Source: Microbulbifer agarilyticus (GTDB taxonomy: Bacteria; Pseudomonadota; Gammaproteobacteria; Pseudomonadales; Cellvibrionaceae). From it: DNA of 64,000 bases. The translations under genes were made by a program, and so were the position numbers. Where the stretch lies: the NCBI RefSeq assembly GCF_001999945.1, contig NZ_CP019650.1:2666001-2730000 (forward strand), given 5' to 3'. The notes below the pieces were generated by a model that was given only the letters and a program-made list of their open reading frames with translations, was not told the DNA's origin and ran no database searches. Below, in pieces: positions 27,421-36,582 of this stretch (the first letter of the stretch is position 1; the number at the start of each line of letters is the position of its first letter).

Positions 27421-29769
27421 CTAGAAATCAGCAGTAAACTGCAGTCCGTATGTGCGAGGAGCGTTGTACATACCCATCTGGGAGAGCCCGCCGATCTTCA
27501 CCAAACGTGCGTAGCGTTCGTTCGTCAAATTTCGGCCATAGAGACTGATCTGATAGGACTCGTCGATCGTGAGATTTGTGCTCAGGCTATGCAGCCCCAT
27601 CGAGTCAATATGCCCGCGAGGATCATTGAAGAACTCGCTCTCATATTCATCGGACCAGCGGTAGCTATAGTTCACTGACAACTCGCCAAGTGGCGTTTCA
27701 CGATAATAATCGAAACCTGCACCGAAAGTACTATCCGGAGTATTGCGTAGTTTCAAGTAAGTGTTATCGGTCGGAATCGCGCCTTCACCCGGGAATGCCT
27801 CACCATCAACATCCGCAAAGAACTCATTGTATTCAGCATCTAGAATACCGGCCATCATGTAGATGCTCAGGTCGGTAGTAAGTGCCGCCTGCAGCTCGAG
27901 CTCTAGCCCTGAAATTTCCACATCACCGGCGTTACGTACAATCGTATTTACCTGGCCACCTTCTTCCGGAACAAGAATCTCTTCCTGCTTGTCCGTGTAG
28001 TCGGTCATAAATGCGGTCGCGTTGAAGCGAACACGGCTATCAAGCCATTCGCTCTTGAGACCGGCTTCATACGTATCGACATACTCTGGGTCAAATGATG
28101 CAATCGCTGCGACATTTTGCGTTCGAGCAAAGAAGCCACCGCTCTTGAATCCTTTGGCATAGGACGCAAAGGTCATTACATCATCAGTCAGGTTGTATTG
28201 CAGGGCGATACGCGGAGAAAACTCGTTCCAATCATCCGCCAAATTGCGTACAGGTCCAGGGGGAACAAACCCCTGCCCCAGAATTTGAGAATCCCAACCA
28301 CCGGCTCCGCCGGTAAAACTCTTCTCTTCCCAGGTATATCGACCACCAAGGTTCAACGAGAGATCGTCCGTTAGCGCCCAGTCCAAGCTAGCGAATAGCG
28401 CACTGGCTTCACTGTCAACGGAGCCATCGAGATTTGCACTCACATCGTCAATGGGGAGTGGGAAAGGCACCACGCCGCCCATACCATCAGGGATAGCAAA
28501 GCCGGGACCAAAGCCTAGGTAGTACCACATATTGAAGCTATCCTGATGCTGCCTCGCATCGGACTCGAAATAGTAGACACCAGCGGTAAGGTTTACATTT
28601 TCGTTGAACTGGCCGTTGATGCGCAGCTCCTGGCTCAACTGAGAGTATTCATGGCCACCCGTAACCGTCAGAAGCTGTACCGGGCTCGAATCCCACTCAT
28701 AGTTGTACGCTTCCTGACGGTCCTGATAACCGGTGACAGACGTCAACTGCCAATCGCCCAGACCCCAGTTCATGGTCAGCGTTACGAAGTCTTCCTCGAT
28801 CGCACCAGTGTTCGGGCCATTTGTGGATACACGATCCTCATCGCTTCCCTGGTCCATACTCATACATCCGGAACCAAACTCAGGGTTGGTAGGATCCGCG
28901 GGTATATCCACAATACCAGGAATAAACAGGCCACCTACACTGACCAGGCAAGCAATACTGTCATCTGCATTGAAGTTCGAGAATGCGCCACGCTCGGAAT
29001 CATCATCAATTCGATCATAAGAGAACAATACGTCGAAGTTCTCTGTCACATCGAACGCGACAGCGACGCCCAACTTGAGAGAGTCCAACCCCCCAGCATC
29101 TTTGCCGGTGGTGGTATTTTTCCAGTAACCGTCACTTTGTTTTTTGTTAACAGAAAGCTTGAGACCACCAGATTCGGTAAGCGGTGTATTTACTATCGCC
29201 TTGGTTTCCAGAAGACCGAAGTCGCCGACTCCCAATTGAAGCTTCGCGCCATACTCTTTGGTCGGCTTTGAGCGAATAACGTTCACCGCGCCGCCAGTCG
29301 TATTCTTACCAAACAGGGTCCCCTGGGGACCACGCAAAACCTCAACCCGCTCCAGATCAAAGCTGTCCATCAGTTGGCCAGCGGTGGTGCCCATAAACAC
29401 GCCGTCCACGATCACGCCGACCGGGGCTTCCATACTCTTATCGGGATCCTGATGGCTAATACCACGGATGGAAATTGCAGCACCATTGGCACTCGCAGGA
29501 CCAAAGTCGAAATTCACATTAGGGGAGTAATTATTGATATCTTGCAGACTTTTCACTGCCGCATTTTTCAGCTGTGTCGAGATCGCGGTAACCGAGACCG
29601 CAACATCCTGCAGGGATTCTGTCCGCTTGCGTGCGGTAACCGTAACTTCCTCGAGAGCAACCTTCTCTTCTTGAGCATGCCCCAAAAGTGGCATCGCCAT
29701 GAGGGTGGACACTGAGCCTGCCAAAGCCATCCCAGCGGTAATCTTGTTTAGTTTCCTTGTAGCGCGCAT
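27421..29769 (-). CDS. TonB-dependent receptor 2
   Basis: Outer-membrane TonB-dependent transporter, 782 residues from the ATG at 29769 (GGGAGA upstream; the frame extends to 29802). Signal peptide ending near GHA at 32, then LEEVTVTARKR, plug motifs (SLQDINNYSPNVNFD, RGPQGTLFGKNTTGGAVNV) and a barrel finishing in LQFTADF. A paralogue of receptor 1 lying next to it in the same direction, each with its own promoter and operator. Two receptors with similar plugs but diverged barrel loops may handle related substrates. Confidence 0.95.
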   Translation of the reverse strand: MRATRKLNKITAGMALAGSVSTLMAMPLLGHAQEEKVALEEVTVTARKRTESLQDVAVSVTAISTQLKNAAVKSLQDINNYSPNVNFDFGPASANGAAISIRGISHQDPDKSMEAPVGVIVDGVFMGTTAGQLMDSFDLERVEVLRGPQGTLFGKNTTGGAVNVIRSKPTKEYGAKLQLGVGDFGLLETKAIVNTPLTESGGLKLSVNKKQSDGYWKNTTTGKDAGGLDSLKLGVAVAFDVTENFDVLFSYDRIDDDSERGAFSNFNADDSIACLVSVGGLFIPGIVDIPADPTNPEFGSGCMSMDQGSDEDRVSTNGPNTGAIEEDFVTLTMNWGLGDWQLTSVTGYQDRQEAYNYEWDSSPVQLLTVTGGHEYSQLSQELRINGQFNENVNLTAGVYYFESDARQHQDSFNMWYYLGFGPGFAIPDGMGGVVPFPLPIDDVSANLDGSVDSEASALFASLDWALTDDLSLNLGGRYTWEEKSFTGGAGGWDSQILGQGFVPPGPVRNLADDWNEFSPRIALQYNLTDDVMTFASYAKGFKSGGFFARTQNVAAIASFDPEYVDTYEAGLKSEWLDSRVRFNATAFMTDYTDKQEEILVPEEGGQVNTIVRNAGDVEISGLELELQAALTTDLSIYMMAGILDAEYNEFFADVDGEAFPGEGAIPTDNTYLKLRNTPDSTFGAGFDYYRETPLGELSVNYSYRWSDEYESEFFNDPRGHIDSMGLHSLSTNLTIDESYQISLYGRNLTNERYARLVKIGGLSQMGMYNAPRTYGLQFTADF

Positions 29770-30438
29770 TTGTCTCTCCCATCGCTTTTCGTGGTTCCCC
29801 ACCGGGTTGCAGTCCTTCCCTTGGGAAGATCAGCCCCTTGACCCCGGTGGCACTTGAACAACTCGATATTGGTCAGCGGTTTAATTTTTATGCTGTGTAA
29901 CCAATATCAGCCCTACCACAAAACAATCAGGACGTACTGTTTATGCTATACAGCGAATTGGTCCCATGGCAAGCGGCTTTTTACTTTAATTTCAAGAAAA
30001 ATGGTCTGGCGCAAAGTCCGGTGCGCAAAAAAACAACCACGGCATGTGAATAAAATATTACCAATGCGTGCCCATCCATTTGATTTTTATCAAGATTTTA
30101 TTGCGCGTTGAGCGTAAACAGTGAAGGAAGCAGAGGCACACCACGCGCTGGAAATTAAGACGATTCTTCCCACATAAGAGAAGAAAAAATCCAGGATTTG
30201 GATGATAGGAAAAGAAAATTCTCTCGAGATGAAATGAGGGGGGATAGAACTGTGCTTTCGTAGAGTAGGAAATGACCCTTCAACCTGTGACACTTGATCT
30301 ATAGAAAGATCGCGCCTCTAAAGAATCTCGCAAAATCTCACAAATAGAGCGAATGGACTCTCAAATAATCAAAAGTCCTTTCTAAGTAGCGCTCACGTTG
30401 AAACCGCTATCTTGAATAAGCCGAGAGCACTCAAAGAC
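29770..30438. other. Intergenic region upstream of TonB receptor 2
   Basis: About 670 bases, AT-rich. On the minus strand TTGCCA and TATAGC about 16 bases apart, just ahead of operator C, look like the receptor 2 promoter. The rest (29950-30438) holds only short ORFs without ribosome sites or recognisable sequence; I see no gene or RNA in it. Confidence 0.5.
29921..29942. promoter_or_regulatory. Island operator C (upstream of TonB receptor 2)
   Basis: AAACAATCA, spacer GGAC, GTACTGTTT: 22-bp inverted repeat, placed directly after the putative -10 of the minus-strand promoter, the same arrangement as operator B. Confidence 0.75.
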
Positions 30439-30858
30439 TTACCGTAGATCCGGGTTCTTTTCGAATGCAGGCAGCTCACTATCCACTGGGGACCAATGCG
30501 CAGCAGAAGAGCTCCAACAACTGGTGCCCACCTGCACCCAACTGCTATCGTCGAGTGAACCTGCTTTGATGAATGTGACCGTATCCAGCTCCTCGACATT
30601 GCTGAGAACCTGAGACCCACAGGTCGGACAAAAGCCCCGCGACACATGGGAGCCGTCCGTGCCTTCTGTGGTATAGCTGTTGAGACTACCACGCTTGGTC
30701 AAAGCTTCTGAGGAGATAAGGACAATCGTCACTTTGCCGCTACCACTCACTCTTTGACAGTCTTTGCAGTGGCAATGCAGCGCCGTTAACACATGCTCCC
30801 GCGGAAATTCGTAACGAATCTCTCCACAAAGACATCCGCCTTTCACAATACTTGTCAT
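30439..30858 (-). CDS. GFA-family zinc protein (CENP-V/formaldehyde-activating fold)
   Basis: A 139-residue protein of the glutathione-dependent formaldehyde-activating enzyme (GFA) fold. The zinc-binding cysteines are visible: GGCLCGEIRY (Cys9, Cys11), HCHCKDC (Cys29, Cys31, Cys34) and FCPTCGS (Cys77, Cys80). Members are small, often of unknown reaction, and some act on aldehydes or thiol adducts. GGAG precedes the ATG. It is the last gene on the minus strand below the carotenoid oxygenase, separated by about 110 bases; a role in dealing with a small aldehyde such as formaldehyde is only a guess. Confidence 0.85.
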   Translation of the reverse strand: MTSIVKGGCLCGEIRYEFPREHVLTALHCHCKDCQRVSGSGKVTIVLISSEALTKRGSLNSYTTEGTDGSHVSRGFCPTCGSQVLSNVEELDTVTFIKAGSLDDSSWVQVGTSCWSSSAAHWSPVDSELPAFEKNPDLR

Positions 30859-30971
30859 AACTAACTACTCCATTGTCGTTTACGACTAATCCAGGACCTC
30901 TTTAAACCGGAAACTACTCTTTCGAGCTAAGGGCAACAGCTATACGGCGCAAAGCTTCATCTTCTTATTTG

Positions 30972-32414
30972 CTAACCGTTTAATGTCAAACCGTTCATCC
31001 AATTTGCATGGAATCCATTCGGCACCCGCGACGGGATATACACCTTTGCAATGGGACCACTACCCACATTCCCTGCGCTCAGTATGGCAAGATAACGTCC
31101 CTCTTTAGGATGATTAACATACGTCATCAGATAACCATCCTCTTCGTTCTCGCTGTCTGGATTAGGGATATGTACCGGTTCCCCAGCATTCGCACCCGCA
31201 CCGTAGTCCCAGAGCGTAGATTTACCAGTATCCATATCGTATGCAATTGTGCCGTTATAGCCATGATTAGGACTTTCACCCCACGCCTCGGTAGCCGCGG
31301 CAGCAAAGCCATAACGATAGGGCTGTCCACATCGACGATCATCAGATCGAGAAAATTCGCAGTAGGTAGCCCCCACCTTCTCATCCGTCACTGCACCAGA
31401 CTTCAGGTCCAGTGTCAGTCTGTGCATATTCCGCATCTGTGATTCGACACCTGTACCCAAATCATTGGATACCGGCATGCTCTTCATCCACACATAGTCA
31501 ATGTAGAGCTTTTGCCCACTCTGGAAACCATTACAGAAATGCCAGCTGAAGAACGTTGGCGCCTCGAACCACTGCGGCTCTCCGCCATCTCGATGGACTA
31601 CAAATATTCGGGTGGCCCGGTCGCCTTCCCAGACGAACGGATTTTTGCCTTTCATCGCCGCTTCGATATCCGGAAACGCTGGCGCGAAAAATCCGACGAT
31701 ATAGTCCCCACAAATTTGCATATCGTGGACCATTGCGCGGCGGTGCATACCGTGTATGGGAATGGAGCGCTTGTGTGCCCCAGACTTGTCGAATATTTGG
31801 ACGGTGAAATACGGAGGCGTAAAGGTTTGTGTATTCGAGATAAGCTCGCCGGTCCGGCCGCAGATTTTTGGATGCGCTGTTAACCCTTCACCGGCTGTCA
31901 ACAAACCATCATAGTTATATTCATCTGCAGAAGAGAGGTCTGGACTCATGATATGAGGAAACCCCGCCTCAAACAGCGCAAACAGCTTGCCTCCATGAAG
32001 GAGAACATTGGTATTTGCTGGGTTTTTCATCGGGCTGGGTGAGCCTCCGGCAGCAATGGTCTCTTCATCTACAGGGAATGGCTTCCCGTGACTCCCCCAA
32101 CAGGCACGTTTCAACTGTTCTTCGACTTTAAACCACTGTGTTCTCACCCAGCGATTGCGATAATGCACGCGGCCATCCTTAAAATAGACCGCATGGATCA
32201 TGCCGTCGCCATCCACTGGATACACGTAGTGATCTGGCTGCCAGGCAACGTTTGGACCATTTCGCATGAAGGCACCGGTAATATTCTCCGGGAGTTTACC
32301 CTCAACTCGCAGCCCGCCTTCCCCCTCATCAAATGTTGACTCTTCCAAAACAGGGGCATAATTCCCCTGTAGGTAGGGAAAACGTGAAAGATCCATCTCC
32401 GGCCGTGTAACCAT
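30972..32414 (-). CDS. Carotenoid oxygenase family protein 1 (non-heme iron double-bond cleavage)
   Basis: A 480-residue member of the carotenoid cleavage/lignostilbene dioxygenase family: a seven-bladed propeller with Fe(II) held by four histidines. All four are present: His181 (TAHPKICG), His230 (MVHDMQI), His292 (FFSWHFCNGF) and His469 (NGFHANW). Such enzymes split C=C bonds of carotenoids, stilbenes or phenylpropenes to two carbonyl products. There is no signal peptide, so it acts in the cytoplasm. AGGAG lies upstream of the ATG. It is clearly paralogous to the protein at 48569-49975 and follows an NTF2-like gene and an SDR in an operon from operator D. Confidence 0.93.
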   Translation of the reverse strand: MVTRPEMDLSRFPYLQGNYAPVLEESTFDEGEGGLRVEGKLPENITGAFMRNGPNVAWQPDHYVYPVDGDGMIHAVYFKDGRVHYRNRWVRTQWFKVEEQLKRACWGSHGKPFPVDEETIAAGGSPSPMKNPANTNVLLHGGKLFALFEAGFPHIMSPDLSSADEYNYDGLLTAGEGLTAHPKICGRTGELISNTQTFTPPYFTVQIFDKSGAHKRSIPIHGMHRRAMVHDMQICGDYIVGFFAPAFPDIEAAMKGKNPFVWEGDRATRIFVVHRDGGEPQWFEAPTFFSWHFCNGFQSGQKLYIDYVWMKSMPVSNDLGTGVESQMRNMHRLTLDLKSGAVTDEKVGATYCEFSRSDDRRCGQPYRYGFAAAATEAWGESPNHGYNGTIAYDMDTGKSTLWDYGAGANAGEPVHIPNPDSENEEDGYLMTYVNHPKEGRYLAILSAGNVGSGPIAKVYIPSRVPNGFHANWMNGLTLNG

Positions 32415-32489
32415 CGCTAAACTCCTAACTTATCCTTTTTTTAAAGTCGCCTTACCACGAGTAGCGCCAACACTCTGCGTACACTTCCT

Positions 32490-33008
32490 CTATAGGGCCG
32501 CAGATACCTCTGTGTTGGTTACGCGTTCCATCGCACGCGCAAACAAATCCAAATTACCCTTTGATCCAAATACCTCAAGGCGTGATTTCAAAATTTTCCA
32601 CTCTCCACCAATTCGCTGATAGGAATTGGTGTACTCACCGATCACGGTAATAACATCTTCGGGCCCGGCCACCGGCATCGATGCATCGGGAAAAATAATA
32701 TGGTCTGCGACCATATAGGCTTTACAGCTTGGTAACTCGCCCGACACATCTACGCGAAAATTTGTAATTACGTGGTGCGTTAGGTCAAACCCACCGATGT
32801 TGTGGCGCAACCGGTCAACCCACTCATCCGCATTCTTGGGCTTATCTGGCGAAACTGTTGGATCAACGGCGGGGCCATAATCAAGATACAGTTCATCGGC
32901 AAAGCAGCGCCGTACCTTTTGCCAGTTTTTTCGATCAAGTCCTTCGGCGTAAGCGTAGTAACTGGCACGAAACGAAGACTCTAACTCGAGCAAATCAGTT
33001 TCATTCAT
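32490..33008 (-). CDS. NTF2/SnoaL-like protein 1
   Basis: A 172-residue protein of the NTF2-like superfamily (SnoaL-type), with the usual N-terminal helix and YAYAEGLDRKNWQKVRRCFAD followed by the strand-rich half (THHVITNFRVDV, EWKILKSRLEVF). Members include steroid isomerases, dehydratases and ring-hydroxylating oxygenase beta subunits; the reaction here is not evident. It lies between an SDR and a carotenoid oxygenase. A second NTF2-like protein is divergent from the other carotenoid oxygenase, so the two families seem functionally linked in this island. Confidence 0.82.
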   Translation of the reverse strand: MNETDLLELESSFRASYYAYAEGLDRKNWQKVRRCFADELYLDYGPAVDPTVSPDKPKNADEWVDRLRHNIGGFDLTHHVITNFRVDVSGELPSCKAYMVADHIIFPDASMPVAGPEDVITVIGEYTNSYQRIGGEWKILKSRLEVFGSKGNLDLFARAMERVTNTEVSAAL

Positions 33009-33043
33009 TGGTTAATCTCTGAGAAGCGGACGCGTAGATCTAG

Positions 33044-33814
33044 TTATACTTTTGGAACCATACCCTCGGTAATGGTCACCGTATTATCGACCACCATTTC
33101 TGCTCCATTGACAGATACCGACTCATCTGAGGAGAGGAAAAGCACCATATTAGCTACATCCATTGGATCGCCAACCCAGCTTTTCTTCATCTGCGCAGCA
33201 GTTACGGGATCGTGCTCAAGAACGATGTTGTACATCGTATCGAGCATTGGTGTGGACATATTGCCAGGATGGATAGAATTACAGCGAACGCCATAACCAG
33301 CCTGAGCACTTAAACAGGCGACTGACTTAGTCATGCCTCGAATAGCACTCTTGGACGCGGCATAAGCAAAAATTGCTGGCCCGCCCTGGATGCTCGCAGT
33401 GGAGCACATATTGATGATTGACCCCCGCCCTTGCGTTTTCATCACACGAAGGGCGTGCTTACACCCGAAAAATGTACCGTCGGTGCCCACCGCGTTGACT
33501 TTGCGCCATAGCGATTCAGTCGTCTGCTCAATCGTGGCCAGCTCGGCAATACCGGCGCAATTGAGAAGAATATCCAACGATCCGTAGTCCGAAACTACGT
33601 CATCGACCAGAGTCTCCCAAGCGGATTCACTCGTGACGTCCAGTTTTACAAACGCTGCACCATCGATCTTTGCTGCTTCAACCTCTCCGCGTGCAACGTC
33701 GATATCCGCCATAATCACCGAGGCACCCTCTTCAGCCAACCGCTTCGCTGATGCGAGCCCCAAGCCAGATGCAGCACCCGTGATAATCGCTACCTTACTA
33801 TCTACACGTCCCAT
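33044..33814 (-). CDS. SDR-family dehydrogenase (likely NAD-dependent)
   Basis: Classical short-chain dehydrogenase, 256 residues. TGAASGLG (12-19) is the cofactor loop and Asp37 in MADID points to NAD(H). Catalytic residues are Ser138, Tyr151 and Lys155 (YAASK). First gene of the operon reading through the NTF2-like protein and carotenoid oxygenase 1 and perhaps the GFA protein; gaps are 35, 75 and 113 bases. Operator D lies about 370 bases upstream in the divergent promoter region. Confidence 0.92.
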   Translation of the reverse strand: MGRVDSKVAIITGAASGLGLASAKRLAEEGASVIMADIDVARGEVEAAKIDGAAFVKLDVTSESAWETLVDDVVSDYGSLDILLNCAGIAELATIEQTTESLWRKVNAVGTDGTFFGCKHALRVMKTQGRGSIINMCSTASIQGGPAIFAYAASKSAIRGMTKSVACLSAQAGYGVRCNSIHPGNMSTPMLDTMYNIVLEHDPVTAAQMKKSWVGDPMDVANMVLFLSSDESVSVNGAEMVVDNTVTITEGMVPKV

Positions 33815-34410
33815 GAAGTAACTGAGCCTCGTATTATTTTAATTTATTAAGACTTCCTGAAAGTTTGTACCACATATAAAAATTTTGCGCATCGAATCAC
33901 GATAAGACGTTGAACAGCCGTGATTGCTTGTTGGTTGCATATTTCGCGCAGTTCCACAAAGGTCGAAATTTACGCCAAACAAATATCGAATCACTCAGCT
34001 TCTCAAGAACCGCCCTATGCCAGGGAACATCTACGCCGGTATTAGAGGATATTTCGCGAATACCGCACATATCTCTTTCGATACTCATACCGGCAAACAT
34101 CCTGTCATCAGACCTGATGAAAGTGTGCTCTTACCGTAAGTAGCACGCTTGCATTCCCTATGTTTGATCTGTACCTTATCAGATAAACAGTCAATGTGTA
34201 CTGTTTTTTAACGCATTTGAATCAGAAGGAAAGATTCACTGTATAGAACATCGGGCCAGATCGCCCATGACGGTAAAGTCGCATATGTCACGAATTTCAG
34301 CTTGCAATGAAAATATGACTAGCCATTTCGATCTAACACAGCTCTAACAGCAACAGCATATTTCGGTGAAGTAACTGTAGATTGGTAAAATAAGCAGGAG
34401 AGAAAACCCC
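33815..34410. other. Divergent promoter region between SDR and PPOX genes
   Basis: 596 AT-rich bases without a convincing gene. Operator D (34185-34206) is the only recognised element. In the minus direction its arm supplies a -35-like TTGACT; the plus-strand promoter for the PPOX gene is not certain. Overlapping short ORFs around 33900-34140 lack ribosome sites. Confidence 0.5.
34185..34206. promoter_or_regulatory. Island operator D (between SDR operon and PPOX protein 1)
   Basis: AAACAGTCA, spacer ATGT, GTACTGTTT: 22-bp inverted repeat. On the minus strand the arm reads TTGACTGTTT, overlapping a likely -35, as at operators A and G. Confidence 0.75.
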
Positions 34411-34935
34411 ATGAGTGATAGCCATGTAAAAAACTATGATGACGTGACTATGTATGGGCTTACCAACGATAGAGAAGAGGCACTCCTACGTAAGCAAAAC
34501 GAATTAACGTTTATCTGGACCAATAAGGCCGGACATGGCATGGGCGTAACCATGAGCTATATATGGCGCAATGGCCGTATCTGGTGTACCGCTACCGCCC
34601 AACGCGCACGTATGAAAGCCCTCGCAAGAGATAATCGTTGCAGTGTTGTCATTTCAAGCGCCGGTACAGACATCGACGTCAGCCAGTCCATTACCTTTAA
34701 GGGCCACGCGATATTGCACACTGACCAGGAGACGAAAGACTGGTTCTACCCTGACTTTGCCCGGCACACCAATAACCCGGCTCCAACACCCGATTTGTTT
34801 GTGCAGTTTCTGGATACACCAGAGCGCATCATTATCGAAGTCGTTCCCGAGAAAACCATTTCATTTGATGGTGGCTCCATGCGAGACAAAACCTCCGATG
34901 CGATTAATAGCGAAGCATTGCAACCAGAACAATAG
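34411..34935 (+). CDS. PPOX-fold flavin/F420-dependent oxidoreductase 1
   Basis: A 174-residue split-barrel protein of the pyridoxamine-5'-phosphate-oxidase-like superfamily. The central TATAQRARMKALARDN and the following VVISS match the cofactor-binding strand of flavin/deazaflavin oxidoreductases (FDOR-B type), which use FMN, F420 or heme. With F420 genes in the same island and a close paralogue at 36583-37098, F420H2-dependent reduction is the preferred hypothesis, but FMN cannot be excluded by eye. AGGAG lies about 11 bases before the ATG. Followed by two strong hairpins, so it is a single-gene unit. Confidence 0.82.
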   Translation: MSDSHVKNYDDVTMYGLTNDREEALLRKQNELTFIWTNKAGHGMGVTMSYIWRNGRIWCTATAQRARMKALARDNRCSVVISSAGTDIDVSQSITFKGHAILHTDQETKDWFYPDFARHTNNPAPTPDLFVQFLDTPERIIIEVVPEKTISFDGGSMRDKTSDAINSEALQPEQ

Positions 34936-34954
34936 AATCATCACGAATTACTCT

Positions 34955-35029
34955 GCACCGCCCGCCTGACGGGCGGTGCCTACTCGCAGGCCTGCCTGAG
35001 GATGCTCACATGGAGCATCCTCCTTTTTT
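34955..35029 (+). terminator. Tandem hairpin terminator after PPOX protein 1
   Basis: First a perfect 10-bp stem (GCACCGCCCG with CGGGCGGTGC, 34955-34979); then a second 10-bp stem (GAGGATGCTC with GAGCATCCTC, 34998-35022) followed by CTTTTTT. The second is a typical intrinsic terminator. Confidence 0.88.
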
Positions 35030-35078
35030 GCCCCCTCCCTTTACCCGCCACGCTTGATCCAGATCAAGAAGCAGATAA

Positions 35079-35100
35079 AAACAAACCGTCACGCTTGTTT
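35079..35100. promoter_or_regulatory. Island operator E (upstream of cytochrome P450)
   Basis: AAACAAACC, spacer GTCA, CGCTTGTTT: a weaker inverted repeat at the 22-bp spacing. Its right arm overlaps a -35-like TTGTTT that lies 18 bases before TAATAT at 35120-35125. An 18-bp reading (AAACCGTCA with CGCTTGTTT) is also possible but less symmetric. Confidence 0.55.
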
Positions 35101-35200
35101 TTATTTAGATTCCCCTGCTAATATCATGAGACACGTTGAAACACAGAATTAGACGCTTTCTTGTACCGCATCATGCTTGGACAATAACGAGGAAAAGCAC

Positions 35201-36457
35201 ATGACTGAGGCAACCCTAGAAGATCCACAATCTTTGGCTGAAATGCCGTTGTTTGACTCCGAGACACTCAAGTGCCCGTATCACTTTGACAAAACCCTGC
35301 GTGAGAAGGCACCCGTCTACCAGGACCCGTCTTCCGGTATCTATATCGTCTCAACCTATGAACTCGTACGTGAGGCACACAAAAAGCCTGATGTATTTAC
35401 CAATGATTTTGCCCTTGCCCAAGGTGCGGACAAAGCAATAGATGAGGATGTTGCGGCGGCAATGGCCAATACATATGACCTCGGCAAAGGGACTCTACTT
35501 ACGATTGACGATCCACAGCATAAGATCTACCGCGATGAGCTCAGAGATTTCTTCCTGGCCAAGAACTTGGCCAAATACCGACCATGGATAAGTGAATTCA
35601 CCGATCAACTCATCCGTGACCTTCCAAAAGGACAGGCTTTTAACTTCATTGAGAAGTTCACACGTCCACTGCCGCTTTCAGTCATTATGCACGTGCTTGG
35701 CATGCCTCTCGAGATGCGTGATCTCGCGTTCAAATGGACGGTGGATAACGTTACTGTATTCTCTCAGTTGGGCGACAAAGAAACCCTGCTAAACGCTCAC
35801 GCCGGTCTAAAAGATGAATATGAGTGGTTCGTTGAGGCACTTGACGAACGCAGAAAGCACCCGCAGGACGATCTGTTGACACGCGTAGCCCACGCAACCT
35901 ACGAGGGCCGTCCTCTTACGATCGAAGAGCAGCTATCCCACTGTACCCAGTTCATGGTTGCCGGTAATGAAACGACCACGGCGACCCTCGCAGAAGGCAT
36001 GCGTCAGCTGTGTATGCATCCCGAACAGCAAAAGATGGTGCGTGATGATCCATCACTCATCCCAGCACTCGTGGAGGAATCGCTGCGGATTGCATCTCCT
36101 ACTTCCAATATGTGGCGAGTCTGTAAGGCGGATTACACCCTTGGCGATGTCACGATCCCAGCTGGCAGCATGGTGCTACTAAAATACTTCTCGTCGAATC
36201 ATGACGAGAAGATGTTTGCGAACCCGCAACAATTCGACTTGACCAGAAAGAACGTCAATCGTCATATAGCCTTTGGTTTCGGTTCACATGTCTGCATCGG
36301 TCAACATCTTTCCAAGCTGGAAATGATCATTGCCTGGGAGAAACTCCTAGAAAGTAGCAGTAATTTCCGTCTTGCTTGTCCGGCGGATAAACTCGAGTAT
36401 ATGCCTCACCTTCTTCTCCGAGGCTTGGAAGAGATTCCAGTTATCATCGATCCTTAA
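35201..36457 (+). CDS. Cytochrome P450
   Basis: Soluble bacterial P450 of 418 residues from the ATG at 35201 (AGGA eight bases upstream). I-helix oxygen-activation motif VAGNETTT, the ExxR motif EESLR and the heme loop FGFGSHVCIG with proximal Cys365 are all present. It should hydroxylate a hydrophobic substrate using electrons from a redoxin. No [2Fe-2S] ferredoxin is in the window; the rubredoxin-reductase fusion at 60075-61700 is a possible but unproven partner. Has its own promoter region with operator E and a strong terminator, so it is transcribed alone. Confidence 0.96.
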   Translation: MTEATLEDPQSLAEMPLFDSETLKCPYHFDKTLREKAPVYQDPSSGIYIVSTYELVREAHKKPDVFTNDFALAQGADKAIDEDVAAAMANTYDLGKGTLLTIDDPQHKIYRDELRDFFLAKNLAKYRPWISEFTDQLIRDLPKGQAFNFIEKFTRPLPLSVIMHVLGMPLEMRDLAFKWTVDNVTVFSQLGDKETLLNAHAGLKDEYEWFVEALDERRKHPQDDLLTRVAHATYEGRPLTIEEQLSHCTQFMVAGNETTTATLAEGMRQLCMHPEQQKMVRDDPSLIPALVEESLRIASPTSNMWRVCKADYTLGDVTIPAGSMVLLKYFSSNHDEKMFANPQQFDLTRKNVNRHIAFGFGSHVCIGQHLSKLEMIIAWEKLLESSSNFRLACPADKLEYMPHLLLRGLEEIPVIIDP

Positions 36458-36510
36458 CCCAGACAGAGGCCATTACGCGGAGTTCATATTCATTTACCGT
36501 ATTGCAACAA

Positions 36511-36540
36511 AAAACAGGCGCTAATCGCGCCTGTTTTTTT
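36511..36540. terminator. Bidirectional terminator between P450 and the large minus-strand operon
   Basis: An 11-bp stem (AAAACAGGCGC with GCGCCTGTTTT) around a 5-base loop, with A residues before and T residues after, so it can end both the P450 transcript and the convergent operon finishing at 36583. Confidence 0.92.
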
Positions 36541-36582
36541 GCTTCTCCAAATTGGTGAACGTGAAGGGGTATTCCCGAATAT

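Noticed and set aside
29854..30111. 85-residue ORF upstream of TonB receptor 2
   Set aside because: No ribosome site, spans operator C and the promoter, and shows no recognisable sequence.
33910..34143. Overlapping short ORFs between the SDR and PPOX genes
   Set aside because: Several frames are open because of AT-rich sequence; none has a ribosome site or family resemblance.
35083..35100. 18-bp reading of operator E
   Set aside because: The 22-bp reading has more symmetric positions; the 18-bp alternative is only mentioned as a possibility.
36511..36540. AAACAGGCG...CGCCTGTTT looks like another copy of the island operator
   Set aside because: The arms are part of a longer 11-bp stem with a 5-base loop, flanked by A and T runs and placed between two convergent genes. 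It is a bidirectional terminator; the likeness to one arm of operator F is probably chance.
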